The position numbers were made by a program, and so were the translations under genes. From NCBI GenBank assembly GCA_963775295.1, contig CAVZIK010000006.1:3472001-3536000 (forward strand): 64,000 bases of DNA. The letters are read 5' to 3'. The notes beneath the pieces were generated by a model. The model was not told the DNA's origin. It was given only the letters and a program-made list of their open reading frames with translations, and did not search any database. The stretch is from JAMDEO01 sp963775295. GTDB lineage: Bacteria; Actinomycetota; Thermoleophilia; RBG-16-64-13. This document shows, in pieces, positions 34,872 to 44,389 of the stretch; positions within the stretch are counted from its first letter, which is position 1, and each line of letters begins with the position of its first letter.

Positions 34872-35326
34872 GGCGTCTCCCTACGCAGTACTGGATGCGC
34901 TCTATGACGGACCTTTCCCCAAAAGTCAAAGCATCAGTCACGTCGGGATACAGGAGATCACACTTCCCCACTATCGCGTGTCCGTCCGCCGTGCCTAGAT
35001 GCTGTTGGGTGCCAAAACTACGCCGTAGCCCGGTACTCGTGCAGCAGCCCCTGAAAGGTACCACCCAGCAATCTTCTGTCCTGACGATGGAAGAGGGAGC
35101 GCGATGGGAAGGGCGGAGAGCGCTTGGGTGCGGATTCTTGCGGGCAAGCCGTGGGCAAAGCGGATTTCGATGATTACTTCCCAAGAGTAAGGGCCTGATT
35201 TCCCAGGCCTCTAAAATGGTAGCGGGGGCAGGAGTTGAACGTGCAGCCTTCGGGTCATGAACCCGAAAACAACCACCGATAACGTTACGGGTCGGCCAAC
35301 GGCACGGGTTTGGTCGGACAAATCCA
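34872..35326. other. Gene-free stretch with tRNA relic
   Basis: About 455 bases. The only recognisable content is the tRNA-fMet 3' half at 35217-35267 and, just beyond its 3' end, a 6-bp hairpin GGCCTG/CAGGCC (35192-35209) that may be its old terminator. Longer frames across this interval overlap on both strands and show no family. Confidence 0.5.
35217..35267 (-). pseudogene. Initiator tRNA-Met 3' half (CAT): decayed attachment-type remnant
   Basis: On the minus strand it runs TTCGGGTTCATGACCCGAA (anticodon arm with CAT), then a variable loop, T-arm TTCAACT and acceptor CCCCGCTACCA with an encoded CCA. The acceptor 5' strand and D-arm are absent. The T-stem has a C-C mispair. The pattern matches bacterial initiator tRNA. 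Like the tRNA-Lys relic, it retains only the half from the anticodon arm onward. Confidence 0.65.
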
Positions 35327-36853
35327 CTATGCCGACGGGTTTGCCACCGAGTGAGGATCGAATGCGTCCTCAATGGCGATCGCCCACCGATCGAAGTTGC
35401 TGTAGAGCGGTCCGTCCGCTCTCATGCCTGCCCGGTCCCGGCGGGGCATCGCGGCGTGGCGACCAGCCGAGATGTCGTCGGCCGCTGACTTGGCCATCAG
35501 GTCGAGAGGGATGCTCGGCCAGTTCGGGGAGGCGAAGTCCCAGACAAACAACAGCTCCGCGTGAGCCATGTGGCCGTACTCTATCGGGCTGATCTGGAAG
35601 TTCTGCGGCGCGTCGAGAATCCGCCCGCTCTCAATGAACTCCTCCAGCATCGCCGGTATGGCCTTGCAGACCTCGAAGATATGACTCACCGAATCGGCGC
35701 TCAGTTTGTTCGGTGCCCAGCCGCCCCCTAGGCGGAGGGTCCGCTGGAGGAAGCTGACGATAATGAAGAAGTCCATGTTGTCTTCGTAGATCTGTCGGAT
35801 AGCCTCGTCCACCGGCTCGCCACCCATCTCTGAGACGATCTCCTTGAGCACCCGTTCCTCGTACTCCATCTCTTCTTCGGACCAAGTGGCAAGGTAGACG
35901 TAGAGCGGGTAGCTCAGCTCCCGTTGGAACCACCCGCTGTTCCAAAGCTCCCAGAACTCATTGGCCGACTTGGTGTGAAGTAGAGCCGCGGTAGCATTAA
36001 AGAACTTGAGCACCGCGTACCCGATCTCGGCTCGGCCGATCTCGAGCATCGCGTCGCGCACCTTGTCTAGGTCCGGAAACTTGAACACGAACACCCGGTG
36101 ACGATCCTTGGGCAGACGGATCTTGAAGCTCGGCGTGTGCCCCTCGGCCGGCATCACCTCGGGCTGCTTGGTCGCGTCGAGCCCGATAGCGATCCTTGTG
36201 ATGATCCCCAGCCTGCCGAAACTCCCGATATAACCCTTGGCCAAGCCGCGCAGACTCGGGCCCGGTCCCTCCGGACAGAACCAGCCGGCCCCCACGCCTA
36301 GGGAGCCAGTTTGGACCAATTCGCCGGTGGGAGTGACCCATTCGACGCCCAGAAGGTAGCGGTTGGTCCGAGAGGTCCCGTGCTGGCAATGATGGTCGCC
36401 CGAGGTGACGGTAAAGTTCGCCAGCACCGACCCGCCCGGCCCGACCGACGCCACCGGATACTGGAGTCCGCGTTTCATGAGCTCCGGCTTCAGTTGGCAG
36501 TGTCGCACTCCCGGCTCTATCACCGCGTACCGGTCCGTCTCGTTGATCTCGACGATACTGTTCATGCGCTTGAGATGAAGAACGATCATGCCGAGCGAAT
36601 GAGGATATGCCTGCATCGAGAGACCGGACACCGTGGCGACATACCTGATGTCGTAGCGGTTACAGAGCCTGACGATCGCCTGAATCTCCTCCACACTTGC
36701 GGGCAGCAGAACCGCTTCCGGGCTGGGCGACAGGGGTGCATGCGGTCCGGAGCGGCGATAGGCGGAGAGGATGTAGGGCTGCTCGCTGATGTACTCAGGG
36801 CCAACTATGCACTCGAGCATGCGGTAGATGTGGCAGGGTAGGGTCATATCCAA
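35327..36853 (-). CDS. FAD-binding oxidase (vanillyl-alcohol oxidase/GlcD superfamily)
   Basis: A 508-residue flavoprotein. The N-terminal PCMH-type FAD domain shows VLLPASVEEIQAIVRLCNRY, YAVIEPGVRHCQLKPEL, and a glycine-rich FAD loop around VGPGGSVLANFTVTSG, then GYIGSFGRLGIIT. The C-terminal cap ends IEDAFDPHSVANPSA, the usual DPxxxxNPG position. Family members oxidise hydroxy acids or phenolic alcohols. It is the last gene of the unit and overlaps the Fe-S gene by ten bases. It is distantly similar to the oxidase at 38165, so the two may be different subunits of one complex. Substrate unknown. Confidence 0.85.
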   Translation of the reverse strand: MDMTLPCHIYRMLECIVGPEYISEQPYILSAYRRSGPHAPLSPSPEAVLLPASVEEIQAIVRLCNRYDIRYVATVSGLSMQAYPHSLGMIVLHLKRMNSIVEINETDRYAVIEPGVRHCQLKPELMKRGLQYPVASVGPGGSVLANFTVTSGDHHCQHGTSRTNRYLLGVEWVTPTGELVQTGSLGVGAGWFCPEGPGPSLRGLAKGYIGSFGRLGIITRIAIGLDATKQPEVMPAEGHTPSFKIRLPKDRHRVFVFKFPDLDKVRDAMLEIGRAEIGYAVLKFFNATAALLHTKSANEFWELWNSGWFQRELSYPLYVYLATWSEEEMEYEERVLKEIVSEMGGEPVDEAIRQIYEDNMDFFIIVSFLQRTLRLGGGWAPNKLSADSVSHIFEVCKAIPAMLEEFIESGRILDAPQNFQISPIEYGHMAHAELLFVWDFASPNWPSIPLDLMAKSAADDISAGRHAAMPRRDRAGMRADGPLYSNFDRWAIAIEDAFDPHSVANPSA

Positions 36854-38154
36854 CTCCCTTCACCGTCGGCCAGTGCCCCTGCTACGAGATCGGCCAGGTC
36901 GTGATAGGGAAGCGAATCGTCGTGCCCGAGGCTCTCCCGGCAAAATGGGCAACAGGAGACGAGGCCGTCGGCTCCGGTGGAACGCGCCTCTCTCAGCCTT
37001 TCGTCGGCGATCCAGGCGGCGAGTTCCGGGCAGGCGGCGGCGACGCCTCCGCCTGCCCCGCAGCAATATCCACACTCCTGGTTCCGCACCATCTCAACCA
37101 ACTCCAACCCGGGGAGGCTCCGCAGTACCCTCCGGGGGGCATCGTAGACGCCATTCGCCCCTCGCCGCCACTCCTTGGGCGGTTCGTGGAGGCCGTACGG
37201 CTTGATCTCGCCCTGCCAAGGCACGTATTTCTCGCCGAGGCGGGCGAGAAGGCAAGGATCGTGGTAGGTGAGAGTCCTGTCCGGCCCCGTGTCCTTGAGG
37301 GGAAGCCGCTTCTGGTCGAGCAGGCGATCGATGACCTCGCTGATGTGGACGATCTCGATGTCGTCCATCTGTTCCACTCGCGGATAGCCTCCACGAAATG
37401 TGCCATAACACTCGGCACATCCCGTGATCACCCTCTTGGCTCCGTGCCGTCTCAAGACCTCGAGGTTCCGGCGCACGCTCGCCGCGAACGCCTCGCTCTG
37501 TCCCGTCCGCCAGAGCGTTGCCCCGCAGCACACCTCGCCGGGACCCAGCAGCTCGAAATCCACACCCCCGGCCGCCAGGATCCGCATGATGTTCCGCGCG
37601 GTTTCCGGGTACCGATACGCGGTTGCGCAGCCCACGAAGTAGATGGTCTTCCCGTCATCCGCTTCTGTCACGTCCGTGGCGGCTGGCTCGCGTCCGGCGA
37701 CTGGTGGGTCGCCTGCGGCAGGGCCTAACCAGGCAAAGCGCTCCTCGTGCGGGAGGCCGTAGATGTTCTTCGTCCGGGCCACATTGTCGGCCTCCGACCG
37801 GTGTTCCGGAAGCGGGCCATGCCCCCCAGCAACGCAGTGCGTTCGCAAGGCGAGGATGGTGTCAATTACCTCCATGTCCCGCACCGATTTGCAGTTGAGC
37901 TCGCAGGCGCCACAGGTGGTGCAGGAGTAGATAAGGTCCACCAGGCCCGGCTCGTAACTGAGCGTGCCTTCCAGGAGTTCCTGGGCAATGTTGAGCAATC
38001 CCTGACCTGAGTACGCGTCGTAGTGAAAACGCTGATGGATCGGGCAGACTTCGGCAAAATCCCAGCCCCTCATCTTGGGTCCGAGGATCCACTTGCATTG
38101 CCCGCAGTGGTTGCAGGACTGCATCGTGTGCCGGAAATCGTTCAACTCGTCCAC
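36844..38154 (-). CDS. Fe-S oxidoreductase with CCG domains (GlcF/HdrD type)
   Basis: A 436-residue electron carrier subunit. Cysteine clusters for 4Fe-4S centres are in SCNHCGQCKWIL ... EVCPIHQ and SCTTCGACELNCKS. Two CCG-type (heterodisulfide-reductase-like) domains follow: VGCATAYRYP ... GEVCCGATLW with CAECYGTF, and YHDPCLLARLG ... CGYCCGAGGGV with SCCPFCRES. It lies between two FAD oxidase genes, as GlcF does with GlcD/GlcE. It probably passes electrons from the flavin subunits to quinone or another acceptor. Confidence 0.88.
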   Translation of the reverse strand: MDELNDFRHTMQSCNHCGQCKWILGPKMRGWDFAEVCPIHQRFHYDAYSGQGLLNIAQELLEGTLSYEPGLVDLIYSCTTCGACELNCKSVRDMEVIDTILALRTHCVAGGHGPLPEHRSEADNVARTKNIYGLPHEERFAWLGPAAGDPPVAGREPAATDVTEADDGKTIYFVGCATAYRYPETARNIMRILAAGGVDFELLGPGEVCCGATLWRTGQSEAFAASVRRNLEVLRRHGAKRVITGCAECYGTFRGGYPRVEQMDDIEIVHISEVIDRLLDQKRLPLKDTGPDRTLTYHDPCLLARLGEKYVPWQGEIKPYGLHEPPKEWRRGANGVYDAPRRVLRSLPGLELVEMVRNQECGYCCGAGGGVAAACPELAAWIADERLREARSTGADGLVSCCPFCRESLGHDDSLPYHDLADLVAGALADGEGSWI

Positions 38155-38164
38155 GCTCGTCCTC

Positions 38165-39661
38165 CTAGAAGCACAGCTTTCCGGGATTCAGGATGTACCT
38201 CGGGTCGAAGATGCCCTTCAACTTGCGTAGTGCTGCCACCCCTTCGCCATACTCTCGGTAGATCATCGCCGCCCAGGGACCGTAGGGCCGGCTGAAGAAG
38301 GCACCGCCCTCCATCAGCTCTCGCGACGCCTCGAAGAATGATTCGCGAATGACTTCTGTTTCCCGGGAGTCCGTGTCGTCGAAGAAGAGGTCGAATTCGC
38401 TGTGGCAGCCCCTACCCTGGACGCACGGCTGAATGTAGGCCCCCATGCTCTCGGCCGCAATGCCAAACTTCGCTCGCGCCCGCTCCATGATGTCAGCAAG
38501 GCAGGCCACCTTGCTGAATGGCGACAGATAGAAGATCTCTCGCACCGATCCCCTCGGGCGCAGCTTCCAGTAGGGCTCCCGATAATCGGGTTGGCCGAGC
38601 ATAGCTAGGATCGTCTCCTCCATTCCCGCCGCTCCGCGCAGGCTGGTGGTCGGACTCAGGCCCAGGGCCGCGCACTCAGCCAGAAGATACTTCTCTTGGA
38701 TGACCATGCGCTCTTCGGGATGCCGCCGGTAGCCAGCGAGCACCACGAGGGCCGTCCAGGGAGGCAGGGAGGTGCGCAGTTCCGCAAAGTCGTCCGGCCA
38801 CCTCTCGGCCAGCCGAGCGGCCAGCGCAACATTGTTCAGCACCAAGCACTCGTCGCCGACCCTCTTTCGCAACAACTGGTTCGTCAGCTCGCCGAGGATG
38901 GCGAGATCTTCCGCGTGCACAAAGTAGAGACGCTGCACCTCGGGCAGGATCTCCGCCTTGGTGATCGCCCAGGTGACGAGACCCATTGTCCCCTGCGCAC
39001 CGGTAAGGAAGCGGAGGTAGTCTATTGCGCCCGGTCCCCAGGGGTTCACCTTGTCAGCCGTCAGCCTCTCAAGTGGCCCAGGTCCGGAGGCTGAGCCGGT
39101 ACGGAATTCCTCGCCGTTTCCGTAGATCACCTCCACGGTCAGCAGCGGGTCGCTGTAGTCGTACTGGTACTTGGGGATGACCACCGGTTCCCGCTCCAGC
39201 CGGCTGGCGACGACGGACTTGGCGGCACGGGGCAGAAGCGGCGCGTCCAACCGAAGACCCTGGCTTCGCAGAGCAGGCACCAGTTCGCCGTACGTGACCC
39301 CCGGCTCGATCATCACGTATCGACCCGGCACGTCTACCTTGAGCACCCGGTTCATCCGGCGAAAATCCACCATCACCCCACCTTGGACCGGCCGACTGCC
39401 GCCGCGGAAGTGTGGAGGACCGGAGCTCACCGGCACGAGCGGGATATTCTCAACATTCGCCTGCCGCACGATAGCCTGGACCTCGGCCTTGTCGACGGGC
39501 TGAAGGACCAACAAAGGCTGGGCACCTCGGCCAAACGCATAGGCGCGCGCGTACTCCCCCATGCCCTCCGGATCGCTTATCACCCGGTCGGGCGGAACAG
39601 CGCCAGTCATGAGATCGCCTGCTGCGACGTTCGGTGTGTTTAACGACATGGAGGCATCCAT
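38165..39661 (-). CDS. FAD-binding oxidase, second flavin subunit
   Basis: A 498-residue flavoprotein of the same superfamily as 35327-36853. It has LLVLQPVDKAEVQAIVRQAN, NIPLVPVSSGPPHFRGG, YVMIEPGVTYGELVPAL and the C-terminal GIFDPRYILNPGKLCF. It starts the three-gene oxidase block, ten bases before the Fe-S gene. Two ATGs are possible (39661 and 39649), neither with a strong ribosome site. The middle differs from its paralogue, so the two subunits are not a recent duplicate. Confidence 0.85.
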   Translation of the reverse strand: MDASMSLNTPNVAAGDLMTGAVPPDRVISDPEGMGEYARAYAFGRGAQPLLVLQPVDKAEVQAIVRQANVENIPLVPVSSGPPHFRGGSRPVQGGVMVDFRRMNRVLKVDVPGRYVMIEPGVTYGELVPALRSQGLRLDAPLLPRAAKSVVASRLEREPVVIPKYQYDYSDPLLTVEVIYGNGEEFRTGSASGPGPLERLTADKVNPWGPGAIDYLRFLTGAQGTMGLVTWAITKAEILPEVQRLYFVHAEDLAILGELTNQLLRKRVGDECLVLNNVALAARLAERWPDDFAELRTSLPPWTALVVLAGYRRHPEERMVIQEKYLLAECAALGLSPTTSLRGAAGMEETILAMLGQPDYREPYWKLRPRGSVREIFYLSPFSKVACLADIMERARAKFGIAAESMGAYIQPCVQGRGCHSEFDLFFDDTDSRETEVIRESFFEASRELMEGGAFFSRPYGPWAAMIYREYGEGVAALRKLKGIFDPRYILNPGKLCF

Positions 39662-39677
39662 TCCGAGCTAATACGGG

Positions 39678-40385
39678 TCACCCGCCGACGAAGGCGCGCT
39701 GCACCGACTGGTTGGTCAGCAACTCGCTGATGTTCCCCTCGAGGACGACCTTACCGACCTCAAGAACGTATCCCCGGTTGGTCACTTCGGTCACGAGGCC
39801 GGCGTTTTGCTCCACTAAGAGCACGCTCACACCCCGCCGGTTGATGTCCCGAATCACCTGGCTCACCTCGTCTATGATGATCGGAGAAAGGCCCAGCGAG
39901 GGCTCGTCCAGCAACAACAGCCGCGGCTTGGCCATGAGCCCTCGGGCGATTACCAGCATCTCCAGTTCGCCGCCGCTGAGCGTCCCGGCCTTCTGCTTGC
40001 GCCGCGCTTTGAGTCGGGGAAAGTGCTCAAAGACGGACTCCAGATCGGCCTGCACCTCAGCCTTATTCCTCCGCAGATATGCTCCCATGCGCAGGTTAGC
40101 CATGACCGACATGTGGGGGAAGTGCCTATGGTCTTCGGGCACTTGGACGATGCCCAACTTGACGATCTCGTGGGGCTTCAGACCGTCGATCCGCCGCCCG
40201 TCGAAATAGATTTCACCGGAGGTGGGCGTGATCAACCCCGAGATGGCCCTCAACAGCGTGCTCTTGCCGGCGCCGTTGGAACCGATTATTCCGACCACTG
40301 AGCCTTCCTCGACCTCGAGGGAGACGCCATGGGCAGCTTCAGCGCCGTCGTAGTGAATAGTTACTTCACTGAGTTCTAGCAGCAC
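39678..40385 (-). CDS. livF: Branched-chain-type ABC transporter ATPase, LivF
   Basis: A 235-residue ATPase with Walker A IGSNGAGKSTLLRAISG, the Q-loop region, signature LSGGELEMLVIARGL and Walker B LLLLDEPSLGLSP. The GTG at 40385 (LLELSEVTIHYDG) is preferred; the frame is open to 40466, but that part is Arg-rich and unlike the family. It overlaps livG by 20 bases. The unit transports organic ligands such as amino acids, urea or aromatic acids. Confidence 0.9.
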   Translation of the reverse strand: MLLELSEVTIHYDGAEAAHGVSLEVEEGSVVGIIGSNGAGKSTLLRAISGLITPTSGEIYFDGRRIDGLKPHEIVKLGIVQVPEDHRHFPHMSVMANLRMGAYLRRNKAEVQADLESVFEHFPRLKARRKQKAGTLSGGELEMLVIARGLMAKPRLLLLDEPSLGLSPIIIDEVSQVIRDINRRGVSVLLVEQNAGLVTEVTNRGYVLEVGKVVLEGNISELLTNQSVQRAFVGG

Positions 40386-41139
40386 GGGCCTTCGCTCCCA
40401 GGTAGGCCTCGATGACTCTATCGTCGGCCTTGATCTCAGCCGGCGTCCCTTCTGCGATCTTCGCACCCATCTCTAGAACTGTGATCTTCTGCGATAGCGC
40501 CATCGCCGCACGCATGTTGTGCTCGATCAGAAGGATCGTGGTCCCGGACTGCCAGATCTTCGTGATGAGCGCGATTGCCTCATCCACCTCGGCCGCGTTC
40601 ATGCCAGAGAGAGGCTCATCGAGCAGAAGCAGTTTGGGCTTCGCGGCTAGGGCGATGGCGATGCCGAGCGTCCGCTTGTGCCCGTGAGGTAGAGCGGCGG
40701 CTGGCACGTCCTTCAACTCCGCCATTCCCACGAACGACAGGACTTCTTCCGCTAGATCGAGCGTTCGGGCCCGCTTGCGACGTCCGCTGGGGGTATGGAG
40801 GAGGCACTCCCAGGTGCTGACGTCACACGTCAGATGGGCGCCGGCGGCGACGTTCTCAAGAACAGTGAGCGCCCGGAAGACGTTACTCATTTGGAAGGTC
40901 CTAACCAGACCCGCCTTGGCGATGACGTGCGTGCTCTTGCCGGTCAAATCCCGGCCCGCGAAGACTACCTTACCCCTGGTCGGATGCAGAAAACCGGTCA
41001 CCAGGTTGAAGACGGTCGTCTTTCCGGCCCCGTTGGGACCGATCAGGCCTAGTAGTTCCCCCTCACCGACGTCGAGATCGAGGCTGTTTACGGCCGTCAC
41101 GCCGCCGAACTGCTTATGGAGTCCTCTGAGCTCAAGCAC
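40366..41139 (-). CDS. livG: Branched-chain-type ABC transporter ATPase, LivG
   Basis: A 257-residue ATPase: Walker A IGPNGAGKTTVFNLVTGF, Walker B LLLLDEPLSGMN, H-loop IEHNMRAAM. The usual signature LSGG is replaced by AAALPHGHKRTLGIA, which is common in LivG. It overlaps livM by eight bases. It pairs with LivF in the transporter. Confidence 0.93.
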   Translation of the reverse strand: MLELRGLHKQFGGVTAVNSLDLDVGEGELLGLIGPNGAGKTTVFNLVTGFLHPTRGKVVFAGRDLTGKSTHVIAKAGLVRTFQMSNVFRALTVLENVAAGAHLTCDVSTWECLLHTPSGRRKRARTLDLAEEVLSFVGMAELKDVPAAALPHGHKRTLGIAIALAAKPKLLLLDEPLSGMNAAEVDEAIALITKIWQSGTTILLIEHNMRAAMALSQKITVLEMGAKIAEGTPAEIKADDRVIEAYLGAKARAARTQ

Positions 41140-42091
41140 GGTGTACCTCCCGTCGCACCAACCGGCCCACCAGCTTGGGCAGGCTCACCAAGCCTTGCGG
41201 CATGAAGATGATGACCACTAGTAGCACCGCCGCGACGATGAACGGCTGGTACGCCTGGAGGCTTCGCCCCAACTCTGGAACGACGGTCAGCACGAAGGCC
41301 CCGAGGATTGGCCCTGCGAACCGCAGCCTGCCCCCGACCACCATGTAGATGAGAACGTTGATGCTGAGCATGAACGTGAAGCTTGAAGGGGATAGGGCGG
41401 TGTAATAGTGAGCATAGAAGGAGCCAACCACGCCGGCGAAGAAGCCGCCTGTCGCGAAGGTCAACACCTTGTAGAAGCGAGTGTTCACCCCCACGCTCCT
41501 CGCCAGCGCCTCGCTCTCCCGCACGGACGCCAGGGTGAGGCCCAGGCGCGAATTCTCGAGTGAGTACATGATAAGAAGCGACACGACCGTGATGGCCAAC
41601 ATCAGATAGTAGTAGTCGACCCGCGAGTCGAAATCGAGAAAACCGACAGCGCTTGGACGGGGGATGTTGGTGAGCCCACTCGTTCCGCCCGTCAGCCCTC
41701 TCCACTGCTCGGCCACGAGCTGCACCACCATGGTCAGAAACATGGTGACCATGGCGAAATAGAAGCCCTTGAGTCGGGTGAATAGGTATCCGATGAGAAA
41801 GGAAACCGCCAGCACGAAAATACCCGCCAGGGGCAGTGCGAGCCAAAACGAGAAGCCGAGATTCATCACGGTAAGAGTCGAGAAGTAGGCCCCCAGGCTG
41901 ACCAAGCCCCCGTGCGCGAGGGAAAGCTGGCCACCGAGAAAGACGAATCGGAGGCTGCTGGCGAGGATGATCGCCAATCCGGAGACGATCAGCACATGGA
42001 TCACGTAGTTCTGCTTGATGAACAGAGGCGCCAGGCACAGCACCGCGATTAGCGCCAGGCTGCCGAGCGCCTTGGAGAGGCGCTTACTCAT
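41132..42091 (-). CDS. livM: Branched-chain-type ABC transporter permease, LivM
   Basis: A 319-residue membrane protein with about ten helices. It has the family motif SLAHGGLVSLGAYFSTL and the coupling-helix region SVRESEALARSVGVNTRFYK before LTFATGGFFAGVVG. It overlaps livH by eight bases. Together with LivH it forms the membrane pore. Confidence 0.93.
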   Translation of the reverse strand: MSKRLSKALGSLALIAVLCLAPLFIKQNYVIHVLIVSGLAIILASSLRFVFLGGQLSLAHGGLVSLGAYFSTLTVMNLGFSFWLALPLAGIFVLAVSFLIGYLFTRLKGFYFAMVTMFLTMVVQLVAEQWRGLTGGTSGLTNIPRPSAVGFLDFDSRVDYYYLMLAITVVSLLIMYSLENSRLGLTLASVRESEALARSVGVNTRFYKVLTFATGGFFAGVVGSFYAHYYTALSPSSFTFMLSINVLIYMVVGGRLRFAGPILGAFVLTVVPELGRSLQAYQPFIVAAVLLVVIIFMPQGLVSLPKLVGRLVRREVHRA

Positions 42092-42932
42092 GGCCCAGAA
42101 GTCCTTTAGGACGGAAGAGTAGGATCAGCATCACCAGCACCAGGCCGATGATGGCCGCGACGGTGGGCGAGACGCGAGGGGTGATAAGCCCGTCGATGAG
42201 ACCAAGCACGAGCCCTCCAACGATTGCGCCGGGCAGACTACCCAAGCCTCCGAGGATGATCACGGTGATGCCTTGAGTCAGAGCGATACCGCCCATGAAG
42301 GGATCTAGGCTGAAGATTGCGCCGATCAGGCCCCCGGCCGCGGCCGCAAGACCACAGCCGATGAACATGGCTATCGCCGAGACCCGGTCGACGTTGACGC
42401 CCATCAACCGCGCGCCGGAGAGATCCTCTGAGATGGCCACCATGGCCTGGCCGAGCCTGGTTCCTTTGATGAAAAAGATCAGCGCGAGCACCAACACTAT
42501 GCTCACAATGATCACGAGGAGAGACTCCCAGGAGAGCCGGGCGCCGAATATCTGTATTACCCCGGTGACCGGACTGGCGATGTCCTTGTAGCTCGGACCT
42601 GCGATGCCCTTCACCGCGGTCTGCAAGATGAGGATGAACGCCGTCGTGCAGATGAGCGCCCCTTCGACGTCTCCGCGAAAACGGCGTAAGAACAGCCGCT
42701 CCAGCACCACGCCAATAAGACCCACGACGATGATCGCAATGATGAGCGAGGCGAAGTAGTTGAGCTTGAAGCTCGTCGCACAGAAGTAGACGAAGTACGC
42801 CCCGAGCATATACATCTCGCCGTGAGCCATCTGGACGATGCCCACTATGCTCAAGATCAGGGTGAGCCCAACGGCGATCAGTATGTAGATCCCCGCAGAC
42901 GCCAGTCCGTTGATTAAGTCTTGTAGAAGCAT
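42084..42932 (-). CDS. livH: Branched-chain-type ABC transporter permease, LivH
   Basis: A 282-residue membrane protein: LINGLASAGIYILIAVGLTL at the start, QMAHGEMYMLGAYFVY, and the coupling segment MVAISEDLSGARLMGVNVDR. The ATG at 42932 is preferred, because the frame open to 42992 has an unlikely upstream part and AAAGG lies just ahead. About 90 bases separate it from the binding-protein gene. Confidence 0.92.
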   Translation of the reverse strand: MLLQDLINGLASAGIYILIAVGLTLILSIVGIVQMAHGEMYMLGAYFVYFCATSFKLNYFASLIIAIIVVGLIGVVLERLFLRRFRGDVEGALICTTAFILILQTAVKGIAGPSYKDIASPVTGVIQIFGARLSWESLLVIIVSIVLVLALIFFIKGTRLGQAMVAISEDLSGARLMGVNVDRVSAIAMFIGCGLAAAAGGLIGAIFSLDPFMGGIALTQGITVIILGGLGSLPGAIVGGLVLGLIDGLITPRVSPTVAAIIGLVLVMLILLFRPKGLLGHE

Positions 42933-43024
42933 CCTTTTCTCTGTGCGCTCGGTATGTCCGGGGAGCCGGTAGAGAAGCGCCGAGCCCTCCACCAGCTCCC
43001 AACCGTTTCAGGGTCAGATCAGAC

Positions 43025-44326
43025 TTACGGGATGGACGGGGTCACCCATTTCACCAGATCCATCTTGTCGCCCGAGATCTTGGTGATGGCGAACGGGATC
43101 ACGGCTTGATGGTTGACTCCATAGGTCTGGAGGCCACCCATAGTCCCGTCCCCTTCAAGTGTCTTGAAGCTCTTCATGTTCTCCCAGGCTTTGGCCACTG
43201 CGGTCGTGTCCAGGCTCTGAGCAGCCTCGATGGCCTGCGCCAAGACCCAAAGCGCGTCGAATGGCCGAAGGTAGTCCCAGCTCACCTCGTTGTACTTAGC
43301 TTTGACCTTGTCCACCATCTCTTTCATGAGCGGGGGAATGTTCGTGCTGTTAAGATCCGGTGCCGGGACGATGCAATTCGTGGCCAACTGAGGACTGGCG
43401 ATCATCTGCACGACATTCGGATCAGTCGGAGACAGGTTGTAGATCGGCCCCTCGAAGCCCTTCTCGCGGGCGGTCTTCAGAATACCTCCCATGAGCGGCG
43501 GCAGGGCGGTGCAGAAGACTGCGTCGGGTTCGCCCCTCATGACCTTGCTGATGATGGGAGAGAAGTCCTGGGTATCGACCGGATACATGATCGTCTCGAC
43601 GTGCTGCAGGCCAAGGCCTTGGATCATGCCCTTGACCTGATCAGCCAACGTTACGCCCGCGGAGTTGTCGATGAAAAGCAGAGTGATCTTCTTGGCCTCT
43701 GGAGAGGTTTCCATGTGGTACTTCAGCATCTCCATGGCGAAGTCGTGCGGGCAGATGGGGACTCGAAAAGTGTAGGGCATTTGCGCGTTGAGTTCGGTCT
43801 GGGTGCCCTCCCCGTGCCACAGGCTGCGGAGGACTTTGGCCGGCTCGGTGACCGCCGCTGCGGCCGCCGCGATCTGTGGGCTGATGGTACCGACGATGAA
43901 CTTCACCTTGTCATTCTCGACGAGCTTGGTCGCCGCGGTAACTCCACTGTCAGGCGTCTCACCCTCATCCACGACGACCAACTGAATCTTGTAGCTCTCG
44001 CCGTTGATCTTGACGCCACCGTTCTGGTTGATCCAATCGGCGCAGATCTCGGTCATCCTCTGGTGAGGGATACCTGCCGCCGAGGACATGCCCGTCAGGG
44101 GCGCCATCACGCCGATCTTGATGACCTTATCAGTCCCGCCCGAGGTAGCTGCCGTGGTATCAGTGCCGCCGACGGTTGTCGGGGTGCTCCCTGCAGTCGT
44201 ATCCGCGCCGCCGGTGGTGCTGCTCACAGCCGGTTGGGACGTGGTCGTAGCGTCCGATCCACAAGCGCCGACGAACAGTCCGACGACGAGGATCAAGCCC
44301 AGTAGTATTAACATGGACCTGTTCAA
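43025..44326 (-). CDS. ABC transporter substrate-binding lipoprotein (LivK type)
   Basis: A 433-residue exported binding protein. The signal peptide ends in the lipobox VGAC, and a 45-residue Thr/Ser/Gly-rich linker leads to the type-I periplasmic fold beginning KVIKIGVMAPLTGMSSAAG. The ligand-binding lobes include FIVGTISPQIAAAAAAV and TYTFRVP-like YTFRVPICPHDFAMEM. A TTG at 44326 is well placed after GGGGG; an ATG at 44314 is the alternative. The ligand is unknown. The presence of oxidases in the same unit suggests an organic acid or aromatic compound rather than leucine. Confidence 0.9.
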   Translation of the reverse strand: MNRSMLILLGLILVVGLFVGACGSDATTTSQPAVSSTTGGADTTAGSTPTTVGGTDTTAATSGGTDKVIKIGVMAPLTGMSSAAGIPHQRMTEICADWINQNGGVKINGESYKIQLVVVDEGETPDSGVTAATKLVENDKVKFIVGTISPQIAAAAAAVTEPAKVLRSLWHGEGTQTELNAQMPYTFRVPICPHDFAMEMLKYHMETSPEAKKITLLFIDNSAGVTLADQVKGMIQGLGLQHVETIMYPVDTQDFSPIISKVMRGEPDAVFCTALPPLMGGILKTAREKGFEGPIYNLSPTDPNVVQMIASPQLATNCIVPAPDLNSTNIPPLMKEMVDKVKAKYNEVSWDYLRPFDALWVLAQAIEAAQSLDTTAVAKAWENMKSFKTLEGDGTMGGLQTYGVNHQAVIPFAITKISGDKMDLVKWVTPSIP

Positions 44327-44389
44327 AGTTCCCCCTCTCTCTGTTAGTTCATTCAGCCTACATACCGCTGCCCCTGCGCGCTCTCCTCT

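Noticed and set aside
34860..35373. Minus-strand frame of 186 codons overlapping the tRNA-fMet remnant
   Set aside because: It runs through the tRNA fragment and shows no family signal, so it is accidental.
43106..44305. Long plus-strand open frame of 399 codons opposite the substrate-binding protein gene
   Set aside because: It is antisense to a well-supported lipoprotein gene. The composition (Arg/His/Leu-rich, no family) is typical of a high-GC shadow frame.
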